Of a stretch of 64,000 nucleotides of DNA, positions 32,362-43,535 are shown piece by piece; position 1 is the stretch's first letter, and every line of letters begins with the position of its first letter. The notes under the pieces were generated by a model that worked only from the letters and a program-made list of their open reading frames with translations, was not told where the DNA came from and made no database searches. Source of the DNA: Perkinsus olseni (lineage: Eukaryota; Perkinsozoa; Perkinsida; Perkinsidae); contig JABANP010000134.1 in the NCBI GenBank assembly GCA_013115135.1, forward strand, positions 1 through 64,000, read 5' to 3'. Both the position numbers and the translations under genes were made by a program.

Positions 32362-34485
32362 TCATACAGTAGCTGACCACTCACATCCAAGTGTGGCTAA
32401 GATTGATGAAACCAGAAAGCCGTAAAACGGGTAAGCCCTACGAGATGGATCAGCATCGTACAAGGTGCCACTGAAGATAGGCCCACAGACAGCTCCTGAA
32501 AAGGCGCTACGTAGGTCCGAAAATTACGAACAATACCGAAAAGCTGACGCGGGGTCCTGGCTGCCTCCATGAAGCCTTACCAATATTAGAAGAAGTGTAC
32601 ACGAAGGAGCTGAAAAAGCCCCTTCTACTGCCCGGAGAGAGGATGGTGATGAAGTAAACCATACCCGAGAAGAAGCAGCAACCTGACGCAGGAGAGGACG
32701 TCTCACACTTAGCGTGGTAGAAAGCCATCGACTGGAAACATCTACTTGAGGATTCTGCTGGCAATCGCAGCGCAGGTCGAACCCGCGACAGCTCGATAGC
32801 GCGTGTTCCCGGGCGACAACAACTCACATCCAATCCCAGGGGCTGCCCCGATTGCCGTTGTCCAGTAGACGTTATGCAGGAAGGGTACGACGACGAGTAG
32901 CGAGCTCACGGCCAGACCTACCGCCGCAGTCAATGCCGGGCTCAGAACTGCCCCTGAAGTGCCACGATGCGGCTGGCGTGTGATGTGGTGGGGCTCTTAC
33001 TCGTGATGGGGATGTAGCCGATCGAGAGCAGAATCAGGACACACGCCTGTAGACCCAAGGACAGTCCATTCTGTGCTGAGTTCAGGCCGTATCTTTCCGC
33101 ACCGAGGAGGCCAAATACGGTAGACCAGCCCGTAATCATGTAGCTGACCGAACAGCATATCCGGCTCTCCACTGCGATTTGCGAGGTTACGACGCGAGGT
33201 CAAGCGGTCCGGGAATTTCAGTGAGTACCCAGAGCTTCCCTGTCATGGCGTGGGCGTCGTACCAAGTACACTCAGTCTTAGCTCGGGAACTACGTACCCA
33301 AGTAAGTACTGAGTTACCAAGCCCTTGAAACACGCCACGATTTGGATCCGTGCCCTAAGATTCTCAGTGCGATGAGGAGGATATCCGACCGACTAGACGC
33401 CCTCCGCCCCCACAAGCAATCACCGTGCGCAGAAAGCCGTGAGAGCCAGCATAGCAATCGTTGGGAACAACCATCTGTTCGGATAGGATTCTCGGTCGTC
33501 ATCTGAAAGACGAAGGCTGATACTTGGAGCCCGCACAAAGCTCCACTGCTGTATTCCACACACGTCCCCCTACACGCTATATCTGTGACATGCCCCCCAG
33601 CATCAGTCGTGGCAGTCGTCAACCGATCATGATGGGATTCTCGTAGGACGAAGAACAGCAGTACGAGCAGAACGCAGGAGATGCCGCCAAAAAGATAGAG
33701 CGGGAATTCAAGTTTCACCAGAGCGAGAGCGCCACCTAAAGCAGAGAGCAGGTGAACACACGTTGATAATGAGGGCAGTGGGACCTACCTATCATTGGAC
33801 CTATACTGATGGCAGCGTTGACTGTTGTGGCGAGAAGAACGCCGTAGAATGCTGAGTCACGGGGGTCGGATATGTCCGCTAAAAAGGCTATGAAGACTGG
33901 ACGATTGCCTGAGAGTGTTCGCATAGAAGGTAAAGTTCATGGCCAAGGCTTGATGACCTGATGCTAGGCCACCCAGCGCCCGGAAGCAGGCGAAGCTCAT
34001 CAGGTTCCAACTGATGGCGGCTAGGAAATAAGACGCAGCAAATAGTGTTAGTCCAGCAAGGAAGACGGGGCGACGGCCAATCCTGAGATAAAAACCACTA
34101 ACAGAGATTTGAACAGTTGTAGACATTCCTAGACGTACCTGTCAGAGATCGGGCCCGAAATGAGAGAGCCCACGGTGGTACCCACAGCATAAGAGGCCAC
34201 CATAATAGAGGCTGCCGCGCCTTCGTCCATTTCTGGGCTTAGCTTTCTTCCTGAACCTGTGCATGCGGCAAATCGGTGGTGATGCTTGGGAGGTTGAGTA
34301 CCATGGAGTGAGCGGGGCTATGATAGTGATACCCATCCATTCGACGAAAACCATGGCCCAACAATAAGGTGACCTCGGCTACCCGTCGAGGGTGATACTT
34401 GAGACTAAGCCAGAGGCGCTGTCTGCCGCGGCTATGATGATGATGCTCATCCACGAGCAGAGGATCTTCGGAGCTGTCAGGCATG
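32362..34485 (-). CDS. MFS transporter, multi-exon
   Basis: Major facilitator membrane carrier. From ATG 34483-34485 an acidic, His-rich head (MPDSSEDPLLVDEHHHHSRG), then TM1 AMVFVEWMGITIIAPLTPW, GTTVGSLISGPISD-type sequence followed by LRIGRRPVFLAGLTLFAAS (the MFS loop 2-3 motif), a helix with FRALGGLASGHQALAMNF, DPRDSAFYGVLLATTVNAAI, the second-half helix PLYLFGGISCVLLVLLFFVL, then QACVLILLSIGYIPI, and last exons NIGAVCGPIFSGTLYDAD and YPFYGFLVSSILATLGCEW, stop TGA 32362-32364. Substrate cannot be told. Introns are mostly 40-100 bp; the exon 1-2 join is unclear. Confidence 0.82.
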
Positions 34486-34559
34486 TTTGACTCAAGAGGC
34501 GGTGAGGTATCTACTACAAGATGTTGGCTCAACAGTGAAGCGCAGGACGGAGACTAATG

Positions 34560-34870
34560 TAGCGTGCCATTAACGTTGCCAGAACTACCGCTGGGCCACT
34601 CACCGAGGACATCGAGAGGAAGCACAACGAAGGTTGAGCATCGCTCGGTGCAAATTTGGTCGCGTCCCGTGTATTCCAGCCGAAATCCAGGTGAATATGC
34701 AAGCCTAGCTTTTGCAGGCGACCTGTCCTACGAAAGGCCGCTACCAGCGGCTCTTCCATGCTGCACGGCAGATGTGTGTCTTGAGAGCGAGCACAACTAC
34801 TCTGGGCGATCGCACTCTCTAGGGACGCTCCGATGACCGCTGGAAACTCAACGCGACAAGCGAACTCCAT
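34560..34870 (-). pseudogene. Broken copy of the alpha/beta hydrolase
   Basis: Minus-strand reading from about 34870 gives LHIHLDFGWNTRDATKF and SGPAVVLATLMARYISLRPA, which line up with CKLYNYPHWDCPAKLDY and KSPAVVLAASMGCHFSLRLA of the intact gene at 31301-31942. The catalytic Ser (AASMG) is replaced (ATLMA) and the match stops right after the elbow, so Asp and His are absent. Likely an old partial duplicate. Confidence 0.55.
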
Positions 34871-35489
34871 TCGTACCACTACGATGCTGGTGGTATGTGA
34901 GATATATAACAAAGAGAGAGATGAGTAATACAGTATCCGCGTAGGGCCCCTGAAGCGACTCATCACGTCGCACAGGCCACAATGTTACATAATAGAACCA
35001 ACATCTCACTACCCCATAGCTTACGATGATAATTCACCATTGATACACTTACATATGACGAGTGCAGGATGCAGCCAGATTCCGAAAGAGGTAGACAAAA
35101 CAAGGGATATCTCGCACCACTAGTCTAGTGGCACTAGACCGAGCGACAGACGGACGGTGAGAGTACAGGTTGCAGGATCCTGCTCCACAACGAAGTAGAC
35201 GGGGCATCCCAGACCGCTGCTTGCCAGCCACCGCTCTAACCAAGGGCAGCACGAATGAGCATCCAATCATACGAGATGCATGAACGGACTCGCAGCTCAA
35301 GGAGGGTACGACAAACCGTAAGTCAATTTGGTGAGTGAGGCAGACACAGAGATTCTAGCCACAAGATTCTCGGTAGGAAAACCTCAAGTTAGCACACTGC
35401 CGATCCAGATGTATGTGACGACAAGGGGGGTCGTTAGCGGAGATTTTCGACGGAGCAGGCGAAGAGGTTCCAGCCACTAGAGTGGCTAA
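34871..35489. other. Gene-poor stretch
   Basis: Unique sequence with short ORFs only and one distant relative of the motif GAAGTAGACG (35201). Nothing assigned. Confidence 0.5.
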
Positions 35490-36000
35490 AAAGACCAATG
35501 AAGTAGACGCAGAGGTCCCAGCCACGTCAGTAACTGGGAAAGTAGCATGAGCCGGTGAATTATTACACCGAACCATTCGGTCCGAACGAAACGAACAGGC
35601 AGGAGGCCCGGAGTCGATAGTGTAGCTGCCGCCCCAGCATTGCTGAGCGAAGTAAACGCAGAGGCCCAACCACTCAAGTGGATGGAGAAGCATCACGAAC
35701 CAACACGTGAATATACCCAGATGGAGGAACAGGCAGGAGACCCAAGTCGATAGTGTAGCTGCCGACTTGAGGGCATAACGAAGTAGACGCAGAGGTCACA
35801 GCCACGTTAGTAACTGGGAAGGTAGCATGAGCCAGCGAATGAAACGAATAGAGAGGAGACCCGAGTCGATAGTTTAGTTGCTGACTCAGCATGGCTGAGC
35901 GAAGTAGACGCAGAGGCCCAACCACTCAAGTGGATGGAGAAGCATCACGAACCAACGTGATCATTAATAGAAGTAGACGCAGTGGGTTCCGGCAACGAAG
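35490..36000. repeat. Tandem repeat with GAAGTAGACGCAG boxes
   Basis: Two alternating blocks recur. Block 1 (GAAGTAGACGCAGAGGTC...CAGCCACG...TAACTGGGAA) is at about 35496 and 35778. Block 2 (GCGAAGTARACGCAGAGGCC, then ACTCAAGTGGATGGAGAAGC ATCACGAACCAAC) is at about 35647 and 35895. Period is roughly 250-280 bp. The core GAAGTAGACGCAGTGG also appears at 35971 and far away at 37344. Confidence 0.8.
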
Positions 36001-36960
36001 TAGCCGGACAGGCAGAACGAACGTAAAGGGCGTATTGTAAGGTCCTTATGCTGGTAGTCCAATAAAATCCAGCGGGGGGACAAGAAAGCCTCTTGGAGAG
36101 GAGTATAATATTCTTGAAGGCGCCTCTTGTCCCCTCGTTGTATTTACAAGATTCACTGACAACAACGCGGCCAGGATCGGACTGGAGTCGACGGAGGGCT
36201 ACGAAGACCGCAGTGGGAACTTGTGGTTAGCAGCTACTAACAGGCCGGCAGGCTGAGAGGGACGAAGAAGCCAGCCGACTCCCAGCTCTGATATGTACAA
36301 CATAGACCATGTACCATTCATCAGCAGCTCACCCAGTGGGTAGCACAGTAATGACGATATAATAACCACTCGGGACTGCGGCTGGGGAGGGTCGTTGCGC
36401 CCCTCCGGTAGAGGGAGAACATGAACAGGCTGCAGAAACCTGACCAACCTTTCTGAACCCAGTATAGAGCTTGTCCATGGAGCACGGAACTCAACCCCCC
36501 AACGCATAGTAGCTGGCCTCAAATCTGAGCTCACGTCACGACGAACAAATAGTGTGACGCATGGTCCGCGTCACCTCGGTTTCTAAGGAGATGGAGCCGT
36601 CTCGGCAGTTCGTCACAGCAGCGGTACACTCGGGCCGAAGTCACATCATCAGTACAGTGCGCGAGCCGTGAAGAGCACGACTAGTTGAAACCGTGAGCAA
36701 CAAGCGGAAACACTGGAAGGTTCTTGTAGTCGGAGCTCTGTGACGAGTGGGGCCCGGCGACGAGCGCTTCTCGATGGCGAGCGAGAAGAACACTAGCACG
36801 CCTCCCCCTTAGTCTCCCTGAACCACCCACGAACCACCGTCTACGAGTCGTAGTCCACGATAGAACAGGGACAGTCCACGATTGATAGCCACAGCGGTGC
36901 CAGAGTAGTCGGGCTGCCCGACTCGGGCAAGCGAGCCCACGAACGACTAGTCGGTCAAGG
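36001..36960. other. Gene-poor stretch
   Basis: Unique DNA with short overlapping ORFs on the minus strand (36199-36534) lacking motifs. Nothing recognised. Confidence 0.5.
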
Positions 36961-37085
36961 ATGTGCTGCTGCTGCACCCGCTGCTGCTGCACCCGCCGCC
37001 GCTGCTGCCGCTGATGCTGCTGCTGCCGCTGATGCTGATGCTGCTGCTGCCGCTGATGCTGCTGCCTCTGCCGCTGCTGCCGACT
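36961..37085. repeat. (CTG)n-rich microsatellite
   Basis: Long run of CTG/CCG/ATG triplets built from CTGCTGCTGCACCCG and CTGCTGCTGCCGCTGATG blocks. Confidence 0.95.
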
Positions 37086-37802
37086 TTCCTGCTGCTACTA
37101 GGCGACGACCACCGACGGGGCCGCACTTTTTAGGGCCTGAAGGATGATGAGATGTATGCTATTTGATGGTGGCTTTTCGTTCCGGACCGGTCCGTAACGC
37201 TTAGAGCCGAAGAACATGAGACAGTGTCTCAGAGACACATCGCTCGAGTTCCACTCTTACTTTCTTCATTCGTCGCCGGCGGTCAGATCCCAGGCCTGAC
37301 CTAGGCCCAGGCCTCAACCGTCGACTTAGTAGCTGCTACCAATGAAGTAGACGCAGTGGGTAGCATTTGTCGTAGTTGCCTCTCAGAGGGCTGAGAGGCA
37401 TCGCATTTAGATAGTTTTAACTGATTACAGAGCAATCGCAGTCGCTGAATGATAAAGAGTTACGTCATGTCCACGAGCAACTCATCACCGTATAGAGAAA
37501 CAGATTGATGTTTGAATTGCAAGTTGCAATCTACAACTGGACATGCAGCAACAGTGCTCACTTACGCCAAATTGGCTACCGTGGACTCCACGGCGTGGAG
37601 GCAAGACAAAAGCGATAAGCACTCAACGATTCACAGAAAGACATTTCCCTTTGATGAGGTAGCAGGCTAGCGGGAGGAGTAGATCACTACCGGTAATACC
37701 GCAGACGCATACCGGACCGGATCTTCCAGGCTGCAACGTCTGATCAGCCACCACAGCGAACCGATGGGACACCAAACTGTCGTTCATTATGAGGCGTCCA
37801 GC
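37086..37802. other. Gene-poor stretch
   Basis: Unique sequence between the microsatellite and the PHD exons; contains one GAAGTAGACGCAGTGGG box (37344). No gene seen. Confidence 0.5.
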
Positions 37803-38480
37803 CTAGATCATCCGTCCACCGAGCAATAAAAGTAGAAGCTTCTGATTGAATAATCGTCCAGGCTGGATGGTCCAGCTCAGCAGTTGTTCTGATTCAGTCG
37901 GCGGAACGGCTTCAACACAAACAGTAACACAGTGGCGAAACTTGAAACTCAGAGGGATTCAATGCCTCACTCCACAGTCATGCTGGCGGAAAGCCCGAGC
38001 TCCCTGCTCGCTGGCGTGGAGGAGAAAAGCTCGCGGAGGGTGACAGCCGGCATGCCAGATGCGGTTGCATCCTTCCACCGGACAGGAAAGAACGCACGCT
38101 TCTACAAGGGGCTTCAGACTCTCGTTGCAGTAGCAACACTCATTGGTAGACGAATATGACCCCTGGTATCTAAAACAGTATGACACTAGTATGCTAGTAT
38201 GCGAGTAACGCTTGGTGAGTCCATAGTGCGCAATCCCTCACCGAGCACGTTCACCAACAGCGCGACCAAGCGGTGGATCCGACGAGAACCCTCCGACCAT
38301 CAGAATCCAATGATGGATAGTGCCTACGGATAACTGAACTTACCGACTTCCCACGGACCGAGCGGCGGAAGAGTCAAAGAATCGCTCCAGGACCTCGAAC
38401 TCAACGGATCCATCCAGCGAATTATGCACGAGGTGTATACCATCAACCTGAAGGACGAATCAAATGCACGACAGCGTCAA
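37803..38480 (-). CDS. PHD-type zinc finger exons (3' end of a gene)
   Basis: Exon with VDGIHLVHNSLDGSVEFEVL and ERFFDSSAARSVGS (38440-38340), then, after an intron, SSTNECCYCNESLKPLVEAC with VLSCPVEGCNRIWHAGCHP and RQHDC; a 35-bp intron (GTGGAG...TTTCAAG) joins FRHCVTVCVEAVPPTE. The Cys/His order C-C-C-C-H-C-C-C fits a PHD finger, its last Cys pair completed by splicing. Stop TAG 37803-37805. Probably the C-terminal part of the large PHD gene to the right, though a separate gene cannot be excluded. Confidence 0.55.
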
Positions 38481-39559
38481 GCCCCGGAGACTGACTTCGG
38501 ATAGTATACACTGCACCGCACAAGGACAATGAGCGAAGTTCTTGTTGTGTTCAACTTCGCCGCGCGAGGAGAACACATAGCCTGACAGCACCCTCGGCGA
38601 CGTTCGAGCGTATACTATCCTCACCCGTCAGAGCATACTGACCCCTTCTCAGAGGACCTCTGCACAGACAGCAGTGTAAGTCTGCAGGACTATCATCATC
38701 TCCATCGCAGATCAGACACAGCGGACAACAATACCTGGAACAGATCCGAATTATTGAGACCCAACGCGATGCCTCAATCGCACTCGAACTCTAAGTAGCA
38801 GCGTGCTGCTCTCGAGAGGGCGCCTCGGGACTCCCGAGTCGACACCACCAGATTGCAAACAAGGTGTGAATGATCGAGTGATGATAAAGATCTTGCTTTC
38901 CCGCATTTTCTTTGATAAAATCATATTTGCACTTGTCCCGTGTGCCAAATCGGTACTATAAGGCTAGGATGCAGGCCAGGCAACCACCATCACTGTTATT
39001 TGTCAGTATTATAAAGGCTTCATCCTCTAGTCCCGAGTTAAACAATGGGAGGCAACAAGGTGATCACACAAGGAGGATGATCATTTTCCCACCACCAATC
39101 TTAGTCATGCCCGGGGCAGCCGTGAATGAATGCTTGCAGAGCGCTGCCCGACCCACTTGGTCTTCTTGACGGACCCTTGCTGTGACCGCGGCAAGCACTC
39201 CCGGTGAACAGCCAGTCGACATCGAACGCACTGAACCAGGATATAGCAGAACAAGATGACACTGCAACGACTCCTAACGAAGTTTCCTCAGAATACTGTT
39301 CTACACTTACTCGCAGCGCTTCACACAGACGGGAGAACGAGCATCCACAGATGGCGCAGAGCACGGGGCCCTTCTTTCTACGTACTGATGTAGCTGAGTA
39401 TGAGCGGCCATTTGAACCAGCATCTGCGAATTCCTTGTCTCACCTGGTGGCACTGTGGACTCTACGTTGTCCGCACCAAACGACGTGCTCTCTTCACTCC
39501 GATGAGAAGCTGATTTCTCCTCTTTCACAGGTTCGACGGTTTGGGAACCTGATGCACCC

Positions 39560-42500
39560 ACGCCTCGTCGCTACTTGCTTACTACCCACAGTCACCGTAA
39601 AAGCCTCACCTGCATCGCTGCGTTGTCTTTTTCACCTCAGCCAGGGCCAAGGCCTTCCTTCTCTCAGTTGCAATCTTAGTGTACTCTAAAATATTATATT
39701 CATCCAAGACCCCATTGCTGAGCTTCCGCTTCAACCCGGGTCGACTGTTCTTCGCTCGCGGAGGTTCCGTGGCACTAGCGATAATTTCGAATCTGTCAAG
39801 CAGCGAAGTACTCCTCTGCGGTGGCATCACCAACCGAAGAATAATCGATTGATTTGTACTCGCTACGAGCCAACTACATGTTGCAGCGCCAATGAAACAG
39901 GGACACCTCAGCGCCCTTGCGCACTGAGTGTTGCGTATGAAAACCCTTGGATTGATACCCATTGGGCACTAGCTAGGCAATGAGTTGTTAATCGCTAAGT
40001 ACTCACGTCTGGTCATAGGGACACGGCTCTTCGTCTTCCATGAACGTAAGCCATTCCTGCACTCTGGCTGTGTGCTTCTCGCACCCCGAACCAGCTTGAT
40101 GCCGAGTGAAATCTGGTTCCACAAGGCCGACCAATACGCACATAGTAGTATGGTAGTCGGCATAGATATCGGAGTTGCCCCCTCGGGACCATCGACCTGC
40201 ACAAGTCAACCATCAGAAAAACCTGCCGGGTGATGTCATCTAGCCCACCCGGCTCAGCGGGTGACTCTCGAGATAAGAGATAACACGTTCCAGCAGAGAT
40301 TCTACGAGACAAGGAGGCGTCTTCGCCTTCACCTGGAGACAGTGATGCCGTTGCTGTAGCGTACTGTACGAGGCTTGTATGCCTTACTCCCTGCTTCAAA
40401 GATCCGCAGACACTGGACTACCTCTCCACACAGCTCAGGGTCGTCGATCGAGCCCATGCACCTGAGGGGGAGAATGTCAGCCGTCGAGCTTAAGGACCAA
40501 AAGGTCCCTACAAGGTCAAAGCTTCACTAATAAAATCATATTCATAATGTAACGTAGTAGGAGACAACGGCCGCGCTCCCCACTCGGACAGCACGTACAA
40601 CACATGCGTGATCAAGTAGGCCTGCAGCTTCCAAGCATTGAGGCCTGAGGAGATCGGGCACACGACAATAGGGCAATAGGGGATCTCGACGAAGAACGAC
40701 AAGGCGGCGCAGAACAAGAGACGACAGGGTCCTTCCGAGAATGCCTGGATAGATCTATTCATCTCAATAGTGACCAATTAGTCCAGAAAAAGCAGGACTT
40801 CAAGTATGAGCCCACCTATATCTTGGGGAGGCCGGTACGGCCTCAAGCGTCGAATCACCCTCAGGGCATCGGTTATGACTTCCATGTCGGCCGCGAACGG
40901 CACGCCTATCTCCGCGTATAACGACGGCCATACCAACGACTCCACTAGGTCGCCGTAACTGAGGAGTCCTTCAAAATTACCCCACAGGCAGGAACTTACG
41001 GTACGGTTCTCGTGACCGGCCAGTGGCATCTGAGGCAGCGCCCGAGCTTCCATCGGATGACTCTGCTGGCTCCGAGGTCCTCACCACAATTGCTACACAG
41101 GGGCGGATACGCTCCTGAGAATGGTCACGCTGAGGCGCTAATAGAGGAGAAGCATCACCTTCGTCAAGAGGGGCGACAGGGCCGGTCGCAACAGACGAGA
41201 ATTTCCCAGCGCACACGAGTGAGGCTACGTCGGCCTGAGAACGACGGTAACGCCAAGCTGAGAACAAGAGCCTCGTGTTCTCAGCCTCTTGTCAAGAGGA
41301 AACACACCTCCTCCGAGGCCTCTTCCAATCTGGCAATGTCACGCTCCAGCGATAGCCCTTCGGCTGGATCGTCGTACCTGAGAAAGCATCTCCCAAAAGG
41401 TATTTAGAGTACGGAGTTCGACCGACATCCCCAAACGCTTGCACGCAAGCACTCCTTCGGCAAAGCTCATGACGAAGTGCGGGTCCACTGATATGGCTTT
41501 AATTTCCTCGTCGGCCATCTGAAACAACAGAGGAGTGACAGAAGGCTCCCGCCTGGCACCACAATCGTGATCGAGTGCCGAGCATGCATTAATGAAGGGA
41601 TCCCGAGGCATCACCTCAGTCCACCTCCTTAACAGCTGTTTCCCCAATCGTTCGAGGCCATCGGTCATGGCCGAGGAGTACGTACAAATATTGGTACACA
41701 GGTAGGCCAGGTCCGTGGCATACTCAACAAAGTCGCCTGAAAGCCACCAGCTCAAGCGGTCAAAAGGTGCGAGGCCCTAAGCGCCTTACTTCTCTCGCAA
41801 TCTGCTACACGGCGTCTCACTCCACCGTCGAGAAACCGCTTGGAGACGTAACTGTGGAACAAACAGTCTCTATGACCCCACCTAGGAGTGACTACGCGAG
41901 GCCGTTCTCGCATGCCCGGGCCCTTGCCGCCTTCACCAGCGGGTAGGTCTCGAGGCCGCCGACGGTGGCCTCTGGGGATGTCGGTATCGGCTCTTCGGAT
42001 CTGATAGGAAGCAATCCTTCTCGCTGGCGCGTCCGCCACTAACCCCAGCACGAGATCAGTAAGGTACTTCTCCAGACAGAAGGGTTGCATGGGGGAGCGT
42101 GACGTCCACAGTTTCTTCACCGGAGTCTGCCGTCGCAGTATCCTCACAAGACGAACCTCTCGATCCTCGGCATCATCCCCGACGGCACAGATCTGTCAAG
42201 AAAGTTCTCAGCCTATGAATATGAGTAATCCACCATAGTATACTTCCATCTATTAGTTAGGTATATATGAATATGTTGTTTACATATAAAAATGAATATA
42301 CATAAACAGCGTGCGGGCCGACTGCTCTGCTGCTCTCGAAACGACAATCACATCGTCCCAATGTGAGTGCATTCGCGCCACCCGCTCACAGGACATCTCC
42401 AGCCATCCTTCATAGACTCCGCGATCTCCTTGTCGAGGCCGATACAGCCTGGGTGGTAGGACGCAGAGCAGGAATCACACAGGATGAGGAGGCCTCCCTG

Positions 42501-42865
42501 AGGAGAGGAGCTCGAGCTAGGACATGGGAGACCATCGCAAAACTGCGGGGTTTCACTACTGGAGTGATGATACAATGCACATATCCGTGCAAAGACATCG
42601 ACTCAGCAAGACCGAAGCGTAAAAGCGCCTTCGGTCGTCAGTCACTACCGTTCGGCACACGTAACATCGGACGTCATTGGTCGACCTCTTCCCTCCAGCA
42701 TTCCGCCCGTCGTCGCCGCGCCCCTCTCTTCCGCGGCTCCCGCTTTACACTTCCCTCCGCCGTGTCATCCACAGAGCCGCTAGCTGAGCTACGTTCCGAC
42801 GGAAGGCTCAACCCAACCACTGGGCTGACCGCCGCCGCGAAGACTCCATGATCGATCGACATCAT
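39560..42865 (-). CDS. Large PHD-finger protein, many exons, one in-frame TAA
   Basis: Starts MMSIDHGVFAAAVSPVVG (ATG 42863-42865), with a basic patch EPRKRGARRRR. After a long intron a PHD finger: FCDGLPC, LILCDSCSASYHPGCIGL, DGWRCP joined by a 175-bp intron to ICAVGDD, giving the complete C4HC3 set. Then long helical exons: LCLEKYLTDLVLGL-type, DFVEYATDLAYLCTNICTYS, AEGVLACKRLGMSVELRTLN, GDLVESLVWPSLYAEIGVPF, CMGSIDDPELCGEVVQCLRI, GGNSDIYADYHTTMCVLVGL and KRKLSNGVLDEYNILEYTK. Probably a chromatin reader. In the exon near 40780 a TAA (40778-40780) separates LILEVLLFLD from LVTIEMNRSIQAFSEG in the same frame, and coding goes on by splicing after it. The 3' end is not fixed; it may reach 37803. 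Confidence 0.6.
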
Positions 42866-43535
42866 CAACAACCTGGTCGACCAATGCGAACTTAACAACT
42901 CGAGACAAGACAGCTGGGGAGTGAATCGCATCAAGACTCTGGGATACTGGTAAAGGTTGTAATCAAAAGACTCATGATGTAAGTGTAATACGGGCTAAGC
43001 CCATTCAACCAGCTGCTGCTGCTGCTCAGCCGCTGACCTTGCCCAGGATGGATCCAGCATGCGGAATGTTTCTCTCTGTGTAAATGAGGCCGCAAGCAAC
43101 AATAACCACACCGCCGACGATGAAGGGCACTGCAAGAGGCAACTCCGCGAATCGACGGTCAGTGGGCTGTCCCCCACCTACCATTGTTTTTCATCCATGG
43201 GTTCTCGCCAGCCGCGCCTTTACCTGCCGCGCACATCCTCACGAAGACTCTGCGGAACATCCGAGGAGGGTTAGAATCACTTTATAACTGCCATCATCTC
43301 GATACGGGAGCCTCTGTGATGCTCAACAGGGATGGTGTCGGCGTCAGCGAATCGCATAGTGTATGAAGCCAAGCCTACTGGCCTGCCTCCCTCACACCGG
43401 TAGATACCTCTAAGTGATTCCGTTGAACAACAGAGAAACGTGGATAATAATGAACACTCAATCCCCTAGTGTGAACTTCCCAACCCAACACACAAGGCAG
43501 TTGAAACAATGAACGATGGTGACACAGCGGAACGC
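42866..43535. other. Gap between PHD gene start and SRP68 end
   Basis: Holds the PHD gene's upstream region and SRP68 3' flank; only short shadow ORFs (for example 43059-43274 plus). No other gene seen. Confidence 0.5.
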
